Shown piece after piece: positions 54,280 to 62,817 of a DNA stretch of 64,000 bases; position 1 is the stretch's first letter; every line of letters begins with the position of its first letter. The stretch is from DASSUW01 sp963844405. Its GTDB lineage: Bacteria; Actinomycetota; Thermoleophilia; Solirubrobacterales; Solirubrobacteraceae. Below the pieces are notes generated by a model. That model searched no databases, was not told the DNA's origin, and was given only the letters and a program-made list of their open reading frames with translations. The stretch is from contig CAWJNZ010000004.1 of assembly GCA_963844405.1 (NCBI GenBank), positions 186,001 through 250,000 on the forward strand, written 5' to 3'. The position numbers and the translations under genes were made by a program.

Positions 54280-55689
54280 TTAGCAGAGATCACCCGGCAG
54301 GACCACGCGAGAGTGCGTGCCGCCGTCCGGCCGTGTGCGGATCTCGAACCTGCCTCCCGCATCTTCCACGCGCCTGCGGACCATCGCGAGACCGACATGG
54401 CCCGCCTGCACCGCCCGAGTGGTGTCAGCCGTGTCGATGCCGACACCGTCGTCGTCGACCTCGAGGACGATCTCGTCGTCCTCAGCTACCAGGAGCACGT
54501 CGATCCCGGTCGGCCGGGCATGCTTGACGGCGTTCACGACCAGCTCCTGTGCGATGCGGAGCGGCAAAGTCGCCGTGTCACCCACCAGGCCGCTGATGCG
54601 GAGCCGAACACCGCCGGCAGCCGGGAAGGGGGCGATGGCGGCGCGCAGGGACGCCTCGAAGCCGAGCTCGCGAGTCGTCGCCGGGTGGAGTGCCGAGATG
54701 ATCGCGCGCGTCTCGAGGACTGCCTCGTCGAGGCCATCGACCATCGCAGCGGGCGAGCTGCCGGGCTCACGCGCGTCCTGCCGGAGTGCCATCAACCGCT
54801 GTAGCGGGCCGTCGTGGAGCGACTCGGCGAGCCGTGTACGTTCGCGCTCCTCAGCATCCAGAACCTCTCGGAGCAACCGGTCGCGATCGGACGCCAACCG
54901 AGCGACCTCCGCCGCGCGCGCATCTCCCCTGATCACGCTCCGCGTCAGCGGGATGAGGACGACGAGCACGGCGAGGAGACCCGCTGCGGCGATGTAGCCC
55001 CGCTGTCCCCACAGCAGCACGGCCGTCGCGGCGAAGATGCCGTTGAGCAGCTCCAGGGGCAGCGACGGTACTCCGTACTCCTTGAACAGTCGCCTGCGCT
55101 CGACGCGCTCGAAGTGCGGATGGGCGGCGCTGATCACGCCGAGGTTCGTGACCGCGAGCACGACATAGACCGGGAGGACCAACGCCGCGTATCCGGCGTC
55201 CGTCGTGGTCAGCCCGAGCTTGGCTCGAAGCGTCTGGAAGAGCACGCCGCCGGCGAGGCCGAGCACCGCCGCCGTCATCGCGTTCATCATCGTCTTGACG
55301 CGGCCCACTCGATAGACGAGACCGTCGACGAGGAAGATGGAGAGCACGCCGATCATGACGGCCGGCGCCGGACCGAGCAGGGCCATCATCGTCGTCTGGA
55401 CCATCAGCCCGGGCGACACACGGAGCTTGCGCGCCCACACCACTGCGACATCCGCCAGCACCATGACCGTGGCCAACGCCACGACGAGCGCCGTCGGCCG
55501 CCACTGGGCTGAGTCCGAGATACGTGCCGCGAAGGCCAGCATCAGCAGCAGCACCGCGAGCGCCGCGGCCTTGTGGCGCCTGCTGGCCTCCAGGTGATAC
55601 GGCACGGTGGGCACCGACCCCGCCGCGGCGTCTGCGGTCGCACGGGCTTCGACGCGAACAGCCTCCACTGCGCGACGGATTGTCGTCAC
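54280..55689 (-). CDS. NarL-type membrane histidine kinase
   Basis: About 469 residues from GTG 55689; the frame stays open to 55992, but the extra residues look non-coding. About seven membrane segments include LLGPAPAVMIG, like the HD-GYP protein. A HisKA_3 dimerisation motif follows with the phospho-acceptor His in RTRLAESLHDGPLQRL. The GHKL ATPase has the N box LVVNAVKHARPTG and a G box DDDGVGIDTADTTRA. Its cognate regulator is probably the NarL-type response regulator divergently encoded at 56261. The signal is unknown; membrane sensing is inferred. Confidence 0.85.
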   Translation of the reverse strand: MTTIRRAVEAVRVEARATADAAAGSVPTVPYHLEASRRHKAAALAVLLLMLAFAARISDSAQWRPTALVVALATVMVLADVAVVWARKLRVSPGLMVQTTMMALLGPAPAVMIGVLSIFLVDGLVYRVGRVKTMMNAMTAAVLGLAGGVLFQTLRAKLGLTTTDAGYAALVLPVYVVLAVTNLGVISAAHPHFERVERRRLFKEYGVPSLPLELLNGIFAATAVLLWGQRGYIAAAGLLAVLVVLIPLTRSVIRGDARAAEVARLASDRDRLLREVLDAEERERTRLAESLHDGPLQRLMALRQDAREPGSSPAAMVDGLDEAVLETRAIISALHPATTRELGFEASLRAAIAPFPAAGGVRLRISGLVGDTATLPLRIAQELVVNAVKHARPTGIDVLLVAEDDEIVLEVDDDGVGIDTADTTRAVQAGHVGLAMVRRRVEDAGGRFEIRTRPDGGTHSRVVLPGDLC

Positions 55690-56260
55690 GAGATCGCAGC
55701 CGGACAAGCCCGCCCGGCCGTACTTTCGTCCGGGGGCTCCACCGATCGATCGAGCGGACCTCCATCGATTGGACGAAGGTCGATTCATTCGAGTAATCGC
55801 GCTGTCGGCGGATTGTTGCCGCGACGCCGAGTGGGGAGGATGGCGGTGCGATCGCCGTTCGGCCGCGCTCGCTGCGTCGCGTCGGAAGAGATTTCGACCC
55901 GATACCGGTCGGGCGGCGGTCGCCCCGGCGTCGGCCGGCCGGCTGCGCGGCTGGCCGGCTGCCAGTGGCGTCGCCGGGACGAACTTCCGCATTTAAGGGA
56001 GCGGGATCGGCCGGGATTTCCGCATCGTGGAAGCCGACGACGCGGCGTCCATGCTCCGGAAAATGGCGGGTCGGCAAAGTGTCGCTATACGACCCATAGA
56101 CGACCCCACTGTCGACGGCAACGCCTCGAATCGCCTCGGGAGGCGTCACCTGTCCCGCATCGCGGAAACCAACCCGCCGACACCACCCCGACCCTCCCTA
56201 CAAGCGGGGTTCCCGTCCGCCAACACGTCGGGGTTTCGGGCGGGCTCTACCTTTCATGAC
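55690..56260. other. Long divergent intergenic region
   Basis: A 571-nt gap between the histidine kinase and response regulator starts. The first ~300 nt are an open extension of the kinase frame with an Arg/Ser/Gly-rich, low-quality translation. No dyad, tandem repeat or convincing small gene is seen. A TACCTT (56248-56253) 7 nt before the regulator ATG is a possible -10 for a leaderless mRNA. Confidence 0.4.
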
Positions 56261-56911
56261 ATGGCCACCGGCGACCGACCGACCCGCGTGCTCGTGGCCG
56301 AAGACCACCCCGTCTACGCCGACGGGCTGGCGGCGGCGATCGAGCGCGCGGAGGACCTCGAGCTCGTCGCGCTGTGCCGCGACGGCGAGGAGGCGCTGAC
56401 CCGCATCCGCGACGGCCGGCCCGACGTGGCGGTGCTCGACCTGCGGATGCCGCGCGCGACCGCCAAGGCCGTGCTCGAGGACCTCGCCGCCACCGAAGAA
56501 ACAGCGTGCCGGGTGCTCGTGCTGTCGATGCACCACGCCGGCGAGGAGGTGCACGAGTGCATCAGCCTCGGCGCGGCCGGCTACCTGACCAAGGACGCGG
56601 ACCGTGCCGTCATCGTCGACGCGATCCGCGCCGTCGCAGGCGGAGGCACGGTGCTCTCACCCGAGGCTCAGGCGGGGATGGCCGCCGAGCTGCAGCGCCG
56701 CCGCACCGCCGCGCGCGCACTGTTGACCGCTCGTGAGTCCGAGATCCTCGAGCGGCTCGCGGCCGGCGCTTCGGCGCCCGACATCGCCGCCGGCCTCCAC
56801 CTCAGCACCGCCACGGTGAAGACGCACCTGCACAACCTCTACGACAAGCTCGACGTCGGCGACCGGGCGGCCGCCGTCGCCGAGGGCATGCGGCGCGGCC
56901 TGATCAGCTGA
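56261..56911 (+). CDS. NarL/FixJ-family response regulator
   Basis: A 216-residue regulator. The receiver domain has VLVAEDHPVYADGL, the phospho-acceptor Asp in DVAVLDLRMPRATAK, and the conserved Lys in GAAGYLTKDADRA. The C-terminal LuxR-type helix-turn-helix is LLTARESEILERLAAGASAPDIAAGLHLSTATVKTHLHNLYDKL (around residues 152-195). It is the likely partner of the divergent HisKA_3 kinase. ATG 56261 is chosen over upstream in-frame starts because a -10-like element ends 7 nt before it. It overlaps the next gene's 3' end by 8 nt. Confidence 0.9.
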   Translation: MATGDRPTRVLVAEDHPVYADGLAAAIERAEDLELVALCRDGEEALTRIRDGRPDVAVLDLRMPRATAKAVLEDLAATEETACRVLVLSMHHAGEEVHECISLGAAGYLTKDADRAVIVDAIRAVAGGGTVLSPEAQAGMAAELQRRRTAARALLTARESEILERLAAGASAPDIAAGLHLSTATVKTHLHNLYDKLDVGDRAAAVAEGMRRGLIS

Positions 56912-58763
56912 GGGCCTGCTCGACCGCCGCGACCAGCTGGCGGCCGTCGAACGGCTTCTGCAGCAGCCCGCCGCCCGTGCCGTCGAGCCCGTAGCGGTCC
57001 ATGACGACATTGTCCGTGTAGCCGGACATGAAGAGCACGCGCAGCCCGGGCACGAGCTCGCGCGCTCGCGCGCTGAGGTCGACGCCCGACATGCCGGGCA
57101 TGACGACGTCGGTCAGGAGCAGGTCCGGGGCGGCGCCTGCGGCGCACAGCTCGATCGCGTGGTCGGGGCTCGTCGCCTCCACGACGTCGTAGCCCGCCCG
57201 GCTGAGGATGCGGCGTGTCAAAGACCTGATGGCGTCCTCGTCCTCGACGACCAGGATCGAGGCGTCGCCCGCCTCCTCCAGCTCGGGGGCGCGCTGCGAA
57301 TCCTCGGCGCGCTGCGAGTCGGCGATCGGGAGGTGCATGGTGATGGTGGTGCCTTCCTGGAGTCGGGAGTCGATGTCGATGGCTCCGCCCGCGGTCGTGA
57401 CGATGCCATAGACGGTGGCGAGCCCGAGGCCGGTGCCGCGGCCCTTGGGCTTGGTCGTGAAGAAGGGCTCGAAGGCGCGCTCGGCGGTCTCCGGGGTCAT
57501 GCCCTCGCCGTCGTCGGCGACGTCGACGCGAACGCGGTCGCCGACGCGCGAGACCGACAGCGTCACCCTGCCGCCGCGCGGCATCGCGTCGCGCGCGTTC
57601 AGGACCAGGTTCATGAGCACCTGCTCGAGCTGGCCGGGTCCGGCCAGCACGGGCACAGGCGCCTCCGCCGCCAGGACCACGAGCGTGACGTCCTCGCCCA
57701 GAGTCCGCGCCAGCAGCCGCTGCGTGTCCAAAGCGACCTCGTTGACGTCGGCCGCCACCAGCTTCCCGTGGTCCGCGCGGCTGAAGACGAGCAGCTGGCG
57801 CGTGAGGTCGGCGGCGCGCTCGGTGGCGCGCACGATCTCGGCGATGTCCGGCGCCGCCACATGGTCGACACCGACCTCCTCGCCGACGAACTCGGCGTAG
57901 TTGAGGATGACCGACAGCAGGTTGTTGAAGTCGTGCGCGACGCCGCCGGCCAGCTGGCCGAGCGACTCCATGCGCTGGGAGCGCTGCAGCGCCGCCTCGA
58001 GAGCGTGCTTCTCCTCCCGCGCGCGGATGCGGTCGGTGATGTCGGCGGCGACGCCGCAGAGCCCGGTGGCGCGACCCTCGGCGTCGATGATCGGCACCGT
58101 CGTGCAGAGGAACTGCCGGGTCTCGCCGTCGATCTCGACGAACTCGTCGAACTGCAGCGCGTGCCCGGCACGCAGCACCTCGCGGCCGTGCGACTCGAGC
58201 GACGCGGCCTCGATCCGGCGCAGCAGGTCGTACGCGGTGCGACCCACGATCTCGTCGGCCGGCCGGCCCATCAGCGCGGCGCACGAGCGGTTGGCGAGCA
58301 CGATCCTGCCGTCGAGGTCGACGACGAAGATCGCGGCGCCCGCGATGTCGAGCACCGCCTCGAGCCGCCGCCGCGCCTCCTGCAAGGACCGAACCGTGGC
58401 GTTGCGGGCGGTGACGTTGCGGCTTGTGAGCATGATCCCGCGCAGGCCCGGCACGTCGAGCATGTTCGTGACCGTCGTCTCCATGTCGATCCAGCTGCCG
58501 TCGGCCGCCTGAAGCCGCCAGTCCGACCAGGCGCTCACACCGAGGCCGGCGACGAAGCTGATGACGGTGCCGTTGAAGTCGGCGATGTCGCGCGGATGCA
58601 ACAGGTCGACGAAATCCATCCCGGGAAGGTCGTCGCGCCCCAGCTCGCGCTCCATCGACGGGCTCACCAGCCGCACGATGCCCTCGGCGTCGACGACGGC
58701 GACCGCCTCGGGGCAGGCGCGCACGACCGTCTCCCAGCCGGCGGGCGCCTCAGTCCCAATCAT
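56904..58763 (-). CDS. PAS-PAS hybrid histidine kinase with receiver domain
   Basis: A 619-residue soluble kinase. Two PAS domains (CPEAVAVVDAEGIVRLVSPS and LDIAGAAIFVVDLDGRIVLANRS) are followed by HisKA with phospho-acceptor His in LAGGVAHDFNNLLSVI, a GHKL ATPase (N box LVLNARDAMPRGG, G boxes VADDGEGM and GRGTGLGLATV) and a C-terminal receiver (ILVVEDEDAIRSL, Asp in DLLLTDVVMPGMSG, Lys in LLQKPFDG). It is a phosphorelay-capable sensor of internal signals. It overlaps the PilZ-like gene by 14 nt and may signal to motility. Confidence 0.92.
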   Translation of the reverse strand: MIGTEAPAGWETVVRACPEAVAVVDAEGIVRLVSPSMERELGRDDLPGMDFVDLLHPRDIADFNGTVISFVAGLGVSAWSDWRLQAADGSWIDMETTVTNMLDVPGLRGIMLTSRNVTARNATVRSLQEARRRLEAVLDIAGAAIFVVDLDGRIVLANRSCAALMGRPADEIVGRTAYDLLRRIEAASLESHGREVLRAGHALQFDEFVEIDGETRQFLCTTVPIIDAEGRATGLCGVAADITDRIRAREEKHALEAALQRSQRMESLGQLAGGVAHDFNNLLSVILNYAEFVGEEVGVDHVAAPDIAEIVRATERAADLTRQLLVFSRADHGKLVAADVNEVALDTQRLLARTLGEDVTLVVLAAEAPVPVLAGPGQLEQVLMNLVLNARDAMPRGGRVTLSVSRVGDRVRVDVADDGEGMTPETAERAFEPFFTTKPKGRGTGLGLATVYGIVTTAGGAIDIDSRLQEGTTITMHLPIADSQRAEDSQRAPELEEAGDASILVVEDEDAIRSLTRRILSRAGYDVVEATSPDHAIELCAAGAAPDLLLTDVVMPGMSGVDLSARARELVPGLRVLFMSGYTDNVVMDRYGLDGTGGGLLQKPFDGRQLVAAVEQALS

Positions 58764-59376
58764 CGTCGCGCTCCTGCTGGAGCGACCGGACGATGTCCAG
58801 CCGCCTGCGCAGCTCCTCGGTGACGAACAGCGTCAGCCGCCGGCGGTCCGCGCGGTCGAGACCCGAGAACTCGAGCGCCGCCACGCCGTCGTCGCCGCGC
58901 GAGGCCACGCGCGCCCGCGCGCACAGCTCGTCGGCCTCACCGGGCAGCATCAGCGTGACCGACACCTGCTCCTCGGCGTGCAGCTCCGAGGCGCCCTCGA
59001 GCGTCAGGCCGTCGGGCCCGACGTCGCGCGTCTGGCAGGCGCGGACCTCGCCGCCCTGCTCGCCGACCAGCGCCGGCGCGCACAGCTTCAACCGCGTCGA
59101 GCGGCGCCGCGGGATGCAGACGCCGTCGCTGACGCGGAACTGCAGCAGCTCGCCGGAGCGCAGCTCGCCCTTGAGGCCGACGGTCTGCCGGCTGTGCTCG
59201 AAGCACATGAGCACGTCCTGCATCACCTCCGGCAGCCACATCGCCTCGACCCGCTCGACGGGCTGGAGGGTGGCGACGGTCCGGTGGACGCCGAGCACGT
59301 ACGCCTTGAACTCGCTGACCCGCCCGAGGTCGGGCAGGGTCATGGTCACGATCGAGAGCTCGCGAAGACGGTCCAT
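58750..59376 (-). CDS. PilZ-like flagellar brake protein (YcgR-type)
   Basis: A 208-residue protein. An N-terminal YcgR-like domain (ending GELLQFRVSDGVC) is followed by a PilZ-like domain: the R-rich start IPRRRSTRLKL fits RxxxR, and CQTRDVGPDGLTLEG fits the second motif, except that the usual Ser/Ala of DxSxxG is Gly. Cyclic di-GMP binding is therefore likely but not certain. It is encoded next to cheY and the flagellar switch genes, the expected place for a motility brake. A -10-like TATAGA lies 3 nt before the ATG, so the start could be further in. Confidence 0.75.
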   Translation of the reverse strand: MDRLRELSIVTMTLPDLGRVSEFKAYVLGVHRTVATLQPVERVEAMWLPEVMQDVLMCFEHSRQTVGLKGELRSGELLQFRVSDGVCIPRRRSTRLKLCAPALVGEQGGEVRACQTRDVGPDGLTLEGASELHAEEQVSVTLMLPGEADELCARARVASRGDDGVAALEFSGLDRADRRRLTLFVTEELRRRLDIVRSLQQERDDDWD

Positions 59377-59416
59377 CGCTCTATAGATCGGCAGAACAGA
59401 GCGGCCACAAGAGCCG

Positions 59417-59451
59417 CGCGGCCGGAGGTCCCGTCGGGAGCTCCGGCCGCG
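59417..59451 (-). terminator. Strong hairpin downstream of cheY
   Basis: CGCGGCCGGAG (59417-59427) and CTCCGGCCGCG (59441-59451) form a perfect 11-bp stem. The 13-nt loop can itself pair (TCCC with GGGA). It begins 10 nt after the cheY stop on the minus strand and separates the chemotaxis operon from the PilZ-like gene. No U-tract, but a very stable stem. Confidence 0.65.
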
Positions 59452-59460
59452 GGCCAAGAG

Positions 59461-59820
59461 CTAGGTGAGGGCCTTGCCGACGGCCTCGATGACGCGGTCG
59501 GCCTGGAACGGCTTGACGACGAAGTCCTTCGCGCCGAGCTTGATCGACTCGAGCACCTTGGACTCCTGGCCGAGGGCGGAGCACATGATCACGCGAGCCG
59601 ACGGGTCGAGCTCGATGATCTCCTTGAGGGCGGCGAGGCCGTCCTTCTCGGGCATGGTGATGTCGAGGGTCATGACCTCCGGCTTGAGCTCCTGGAAGCG
59701 AGCGATCGCCTCCACGCCGTTGCCGGCCTCTCCGACCACCTCGTGGCCACCCTTCGTGAGCGCGTCGCTCACCATCTTCCGCATGAACGCGGCATCGTCG
59801 ACTACCAGGACTCGGGCCAT
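59461..59820 (-). CDS. cheY: Chemotaxis response regulator CheY
   Basis: A 119-residue single-domain receiver. The acidic pocket is VLVVDDAAFMRKM, the phospho-acceptor Asp is in VMTLDITMPEKDG, the conserved Thr/Ser position is in MCSALGQ and the Lys in FVVKPFQ. It lacks an output domain, so it acts by binding the flagellar switch. It overlaps fliY by 19 nt and is the last gene of the cheA-cheC-cheD-fliM-fliY-cheY run. The 84-nt gap to the PilZ-like gene contains an 11-bp hairpin. Confidence 0.95.
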   Translation of the reverse strand: MARVLVVDDAAFMRKMVSDALTKGGHEVVGEAGNGVEAIARFQELKPEVMTLDITMPEKDGLAALKEIIELDPSARVIMCSALGQESKVLESIKLGAKDFVVKPFQADRVIEAVGKALT

Positions 59821-60722
59821 CGGGCCACCTCCAGCTGATCTTGAGTTGATGTGTTCGAGGGCGCCAGGACCGTCTCGATCCGCACGGCCCAGTCGGTGCC
59901 GTCGACCACCATCAGGCGGCCGGTGGCGAAGCGCCTACCGTTTACGTACAGGTCAATCGGCTCGTCGGCCGATCGGTTGAGTTCCACCACCGCGCCGGAG
60001 GGCAATCCGACCACCTGCGCGGATGGCATCTGCGCCCGGCCCAGCTCCGCCCAGACGCGCACGGGGATCCCCGCGAGCGAGGGCGTGCCGGGGCCGGCAG
60101 GAGTGCCGCCCGCCGTCGGAGCCGCACCGGCGGCCGGCTCGACGCCGGGCACCTCGGTACCCAGCTCGTCCAGCGCGCGCGTCATGCGCACCACGAAGGC
60201 GTTCGGCACGAGTTGGACGAGCCGGCACGGCTCGCCGCACACCGAGAACGACGCCCGCACGGAGTGCGGGGTCTGCGGATAGACGTCGAGCGCCTCGGCC
60301 GCGTCGGTGAACATCTTGGTCTCGGGCGTCCCGATCTCGACCTCGGTGCCGAGCACCGAGGAGACCGCCATCGCCGCGGAGGCCATCATCTGGTTCATGG
60401 CCTCGGAGACGGCCGAGAGCTCGAGCTCGGACAGCTCGGGGGCGTCCGGGTCCTCCGGCTGCTCCATGCCCATCATCGCGGCGGCGAGCTTGCGCGCGCC
60501 GTCGAGCGTCATGACGAACACGTTGGCGCCGGTGACGCCGTCCACGTAGGAGACGCTCGTCGCCACGGCGGGGACGGGGATCGACTCCATCGGGTTCTTG
60601 TCCGGCGCGACCACGGTCACGTCGCCGGCGACGACCTTGCCGGGGGCGAACATCTCGAGCACCCCGACGATCGCCTCCGAGGAGGACCTGCCGAGCCTGA
60701 TCAGCGGGTCGTCGGCGCTCAT
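59802..60722 (-). CDS. fliY: Flagellar motor switch phosphatase FliY
   Basis: A 306-residue protein. The N-terminal part is CheC-like (EAIVGVLEMF, then LSELELSAVSEAMNQMMASAAMAVSSVLG, a phosphatase ExxN motif). A Pro/Ala/Gly-rich linker follows. The C-terminal SpoA/FliN domain is IPVRVWAELGRAQMPSAQVVGLPSGAVVELNRSADEPIDLYVNGR. FliY both builds the C-ring and dephosphorylates CheY-P in Gram-positive type systems. It is coupled to fliM by ATGA and overlaps cheY. Confidence 0.9.
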   Translation of the reverse strand: MSADDPLIRLGRSSSEAIVGVLEMFAPGKVVAGDVTVVAPDKNPMESIPVPAVATSVSYVDGVTGANVFVMTLDGARKLAAAMMGMEQPEDPDAPELSELELSAVSEAMNQMMASAAMAVSSVLGTEVEIGTPETKMFTDAAEALDVYPQTPHSVRASFSVCGEPCRLVQLVPNAFVVRMTRALDELGTEVPGVEPAAGAAPTAGGTPAGPGTPSLAGIPVRVWAELGRAQMPSAQVVGLPSGAVVELNRSADEPIDLYVNGRRFATGRLMVVDGTDWAVRIETVLAPSNTSTQDQLEVARWPESW

Positions 60723-61699
60723 CGCGGCCTCCTCACACGGTCGACGACCTGCACCGCGCGGCGGCTGCCGCTGCGGCCCGGCTTGGCCCGGTGGACGGGC
60801 ACCTTGTCGGCGAACAGGGTCACGCCGCCCTCGGCCGGCGCGGCCAGCGACAGCACGTCGCCCGGCTTGAGGGCGAGCACCTGCTCGATCGGGAGCTCGA
60901 TCGAGGCGACCTCGGCGCGCACGGTCATGTCGACGCCGCCGACGGCGCGGCGGACGCGGTCGATCTCCTCGGCGCCGCGGTCGGGCGCGTCGTCGCGGGC
61001 GCCGAAGCGCTCGGCCACGGGCGCGATCGCCGACCACGGCAGCAGCAGCGCCACGGTCGTCGAGGTGCCGCCGAGGCGCGCCTCGATCGTGAAGGTCAGG
61101 GTCGGCTCGCTCACCGGGATCATCTGCGCGGTCTCGAGGTGCTGCTCGAGCTGCAGGACGGCGAGGTCGAGCTCCGCCATGTCGGTCCAGATGATCGACA
61201 GCTGCGCGCACAGGCGGTCGCAGAAGTGGCGGGCCAGCGCGAAGTCGATGTCGGTCAGCTTGCGCTCGCGCACCTCGCCGATGTCGGAGCCGCCGAGCAG
61301 CAGCTCGATCGAGCCGAGGATGAGGTTCTGCTCGCAGGCGAGCATCAGCCGCGTCCCGATCGGCTGCGTCTCGATCAGCGCGGTGATCGAGCTCGACACG
61401 ACCTGCGCGTGGGCGTTCGCCCACGTCAGCTGGGTCGAGTTGATGACCTCGAGCTCGAGCGGCACGCGCAGCTCCGCCGACAGGCGCGTCGACGCGGTGC
61501 GGCAGAACGCCTCGAGGCTGCGCTTGAGCCGGCGCTCCTGCTCGGAGGTGAACTTGGTCGGGCGCGTGAAGTCGACCGCGCGCATCCGGCGGCGACGCTG
61601 CTGCGTGGGCGCCTCCTCGGGGAGGCGGCCCTCGCGGGCGGCGTCGACCAGCGCGGCGATCGCGTCGGCGCTGAGGACCTGTCCGCCCGCGCCGCTCAT
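60719..61699 (-). CDS. fliM: Flagellar motor switch protein FliM
   Basis: A 326-residue C-ring protein. The N-terminus has the start of a CheY-binding region (LSADAIAALVDAAREG), then the CheC-like middle domain (FTRPTKFTSEQERRLKRSLEAFCRT, LLLGGSDIGEVRERKLTDIDFAL). The C-terminal SpoA-like domain is VRAEVASIELPIEQVLALKPGDVLSLAAPAEGGVTLFAD. It works with FliY and FliG to set rotation direction. ATG 61699 overlaps the cheD stop by ATGA. Confidence 0.92.
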   Translation of the reverse strand: MSGAGGQVLSADAIAALVDAAREGRLPEEAPTQQRRRRMRAVDFTRPTKFTSEQERRLKRSLEAFCRTASTRLSAELRVPLELEVINSTQLTWANAHAQVVSSSITALIETQPIGTRLMLACEQNLILGSIELLLGGSDIGEVRERKLTDIDFALARHFCDRLCAQLSIIWTDMAELDLAVLQLEQHLETAQMIPVSEPTLTFTIEARLGGTSTTVALLLPWSAIAPVAERFGARDDAPDRGAEEIDRVRRAVGGVDMTVRAEVASIELPIEQVLALKPGDVLSLAAPAEGGVTLFADKVPVHRAKPGRSGSRRAVQVVDRVRRPR

Positions 61700-62211
61700 G
61701 CCACGGCCTCCAGGACGGGCCTGCCGGCCAGCAGCTCCTCGTCCTTGCCGCCCGCCTCGCGCACCGTCACGGCCGCCGACTCGACGTCGACGCGGATGGT
61801 GCGGCCCTTGCTGCCGCCGGTGGCGGCGGCCACGACGGGGATCCGATGCTGCTTGAGCAGGTCGCGCACGGCGGACTCGTTGCGCTGGCCGACCTCGAGG
61901 CTGGCCGAGCCGACCGCGAACATGCTGGCGCCGCCGACGAGCACGGCCTCCAGGCGCACCTTGCGCGCGCCCAGCGCCTCGAGCTCGGACAGCATCTCCG
62001 GGACGGCCAGGTCCGCGAACTTGCGCGGGTTCTCCTGGGCGTGGCCCTGAGACTGGGGGAGGACGACGTGGGCGAGGCCCGCGATGCCCATCCGCCGGTC
62101 GATCAGGGCGAGCCCGATGCACGAGCCGAGCCCGAGCGAGACCAGCACGTGGTCGGACGCGCTCGACACCGCGAGCTCGCCCATCCGCACCATGGTCTCA
62201 GCAACGGCCAT
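61696..62211 (-). CDS. cheD: Chemoreceptor glutamine deamidase CheD
   Basis: A 171-residue enzyme that deamidates glutamines on chemoreceptors and partners with CheC. The catalytic cysteine is in GLGSCIGLALID and the histidine in GLAHVVLPQS; GGASMFAVG completes the signature. In cheC-cheD-containing systems the CheC-CheD complex adapts receptors and CheY-P levels. The start codon overlaps the cheC stop (TGATG), which supports this pairing. Confidence 0.95.
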   Translation of the reverse strand: MAVAETMVRMGELAVSSASDHVLVSLGLGSCIGLALIDRRMGIAGLAHVVLPQSQGHAQENPRKFADLAVPEMLSELEALGARKVRLEAVLVGGASMFAVGSASLEVGQRNESAVRDLLKQHRIPVVAAATGGSKGRTIRVDVESAAVTVREAGGKDEELLAGRPVLEAVA

Positions 62212-62798
62212 CAGCTCAGTCCAAGCCGCGAGAGGAGCTCGTCGACGCCGCCCTGGTCGGGCACGAGGAGGAAGGAGATCGAGCAGTCCTCGCCCTCGAC
62301 CGTCAGGTCGGAGTCGAGCAGCAGCGCGATGTCGCCCGTGAGGGCCGCGCTCGCCAGCGCGGACGCCACGATCGCGCCGAGCATGTCGGTCACGGTCGCC
62401 GGCGGCGTGGGCTCGAGCTCCATGCCCGTCATCGAGCCGAGCGCGTTGATGTACGACGCGCCGACGATGTTGCCGATCTCGCCCAGGGCGGACAGCGCGA
62501 ACTCGTCACCGGGCTCGAGGCCCAGCATGAGGCACATCGCGTCGGCGTCGGCCGGCGCGACGAGCAGCAGCACCGTGCCGCCCATGTCGCCCTGGATGCC
62601 GAGCACGATGCCCGTCATCTCGGCCTCGGCCTCGCCGATGGCGTCGACGGCGTCCGCGAAGGGGAGCGCCTGCGCGTTCGGGACGGAGATGTCGACGGAC
62701 CGCCCGAGCATGCCCGAAAGCGCGGTGCTCGCCGTCCCCGATCCGATGTTGGCGAGCTCCCGCAGAGCGTCGAGCTGGAGTTCGGTGTACTGACTCAC
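62211..62798 (-). CDS. cheC: CheY-P phosphatase CheC
   Basis: A 195-residue protein with the duplicated D/ExxN active-site motif: ELANIGSGTASTALSGMLG at the N-terminus and EIGNIVGASYINAL in the middle. It dephosphorylates CheY-P and is stimulated by CheD. The GTG at 62798 is preferred over an earlier in-frame ATG because it follows AAGGAAA and gives the normal N-terminus (SQYTELQLDALREL). It is 19 nt downstream of cheA. Confidence 0.93.
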   Translation of the reverse strand: MSQYTELQLDALRELANIGSGTASTALSGMLGRSVDISVPNAQALPFADAVDAIGEAEAEMTGIVLGIQGDMGGTVLLLVAPADADAMCLMLGLEPGDEFALSALGEIGNIVGASYINALGSMTGMELEPTPPATVTDMLGAIVASALASAALTGDIALLLDSDLTVEGEDCSISFLLVPDQGGVDELLSRLGLS

Positions 62799-62817
62799 GG
62801 GTCGTGTTTCCTTTTGC

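Noticed and set aside
53999..54280. Cobalamin or other known riboswitch in the structured gap (GGGAAGGCGGG on the minus strand)
   Set aside because: Only one short motif matches, the other conserved boxes are missing, and no gene lies downstream on that strand.
55690..55992. Extending the histidine kinase to the upstream end of its open frame
   Set aside because: The extra 101 residues are Arg/Ser/Ala-rich without structure or homology signs. GTG 55689 gives a sensible N-terminus before the first membrane segment.
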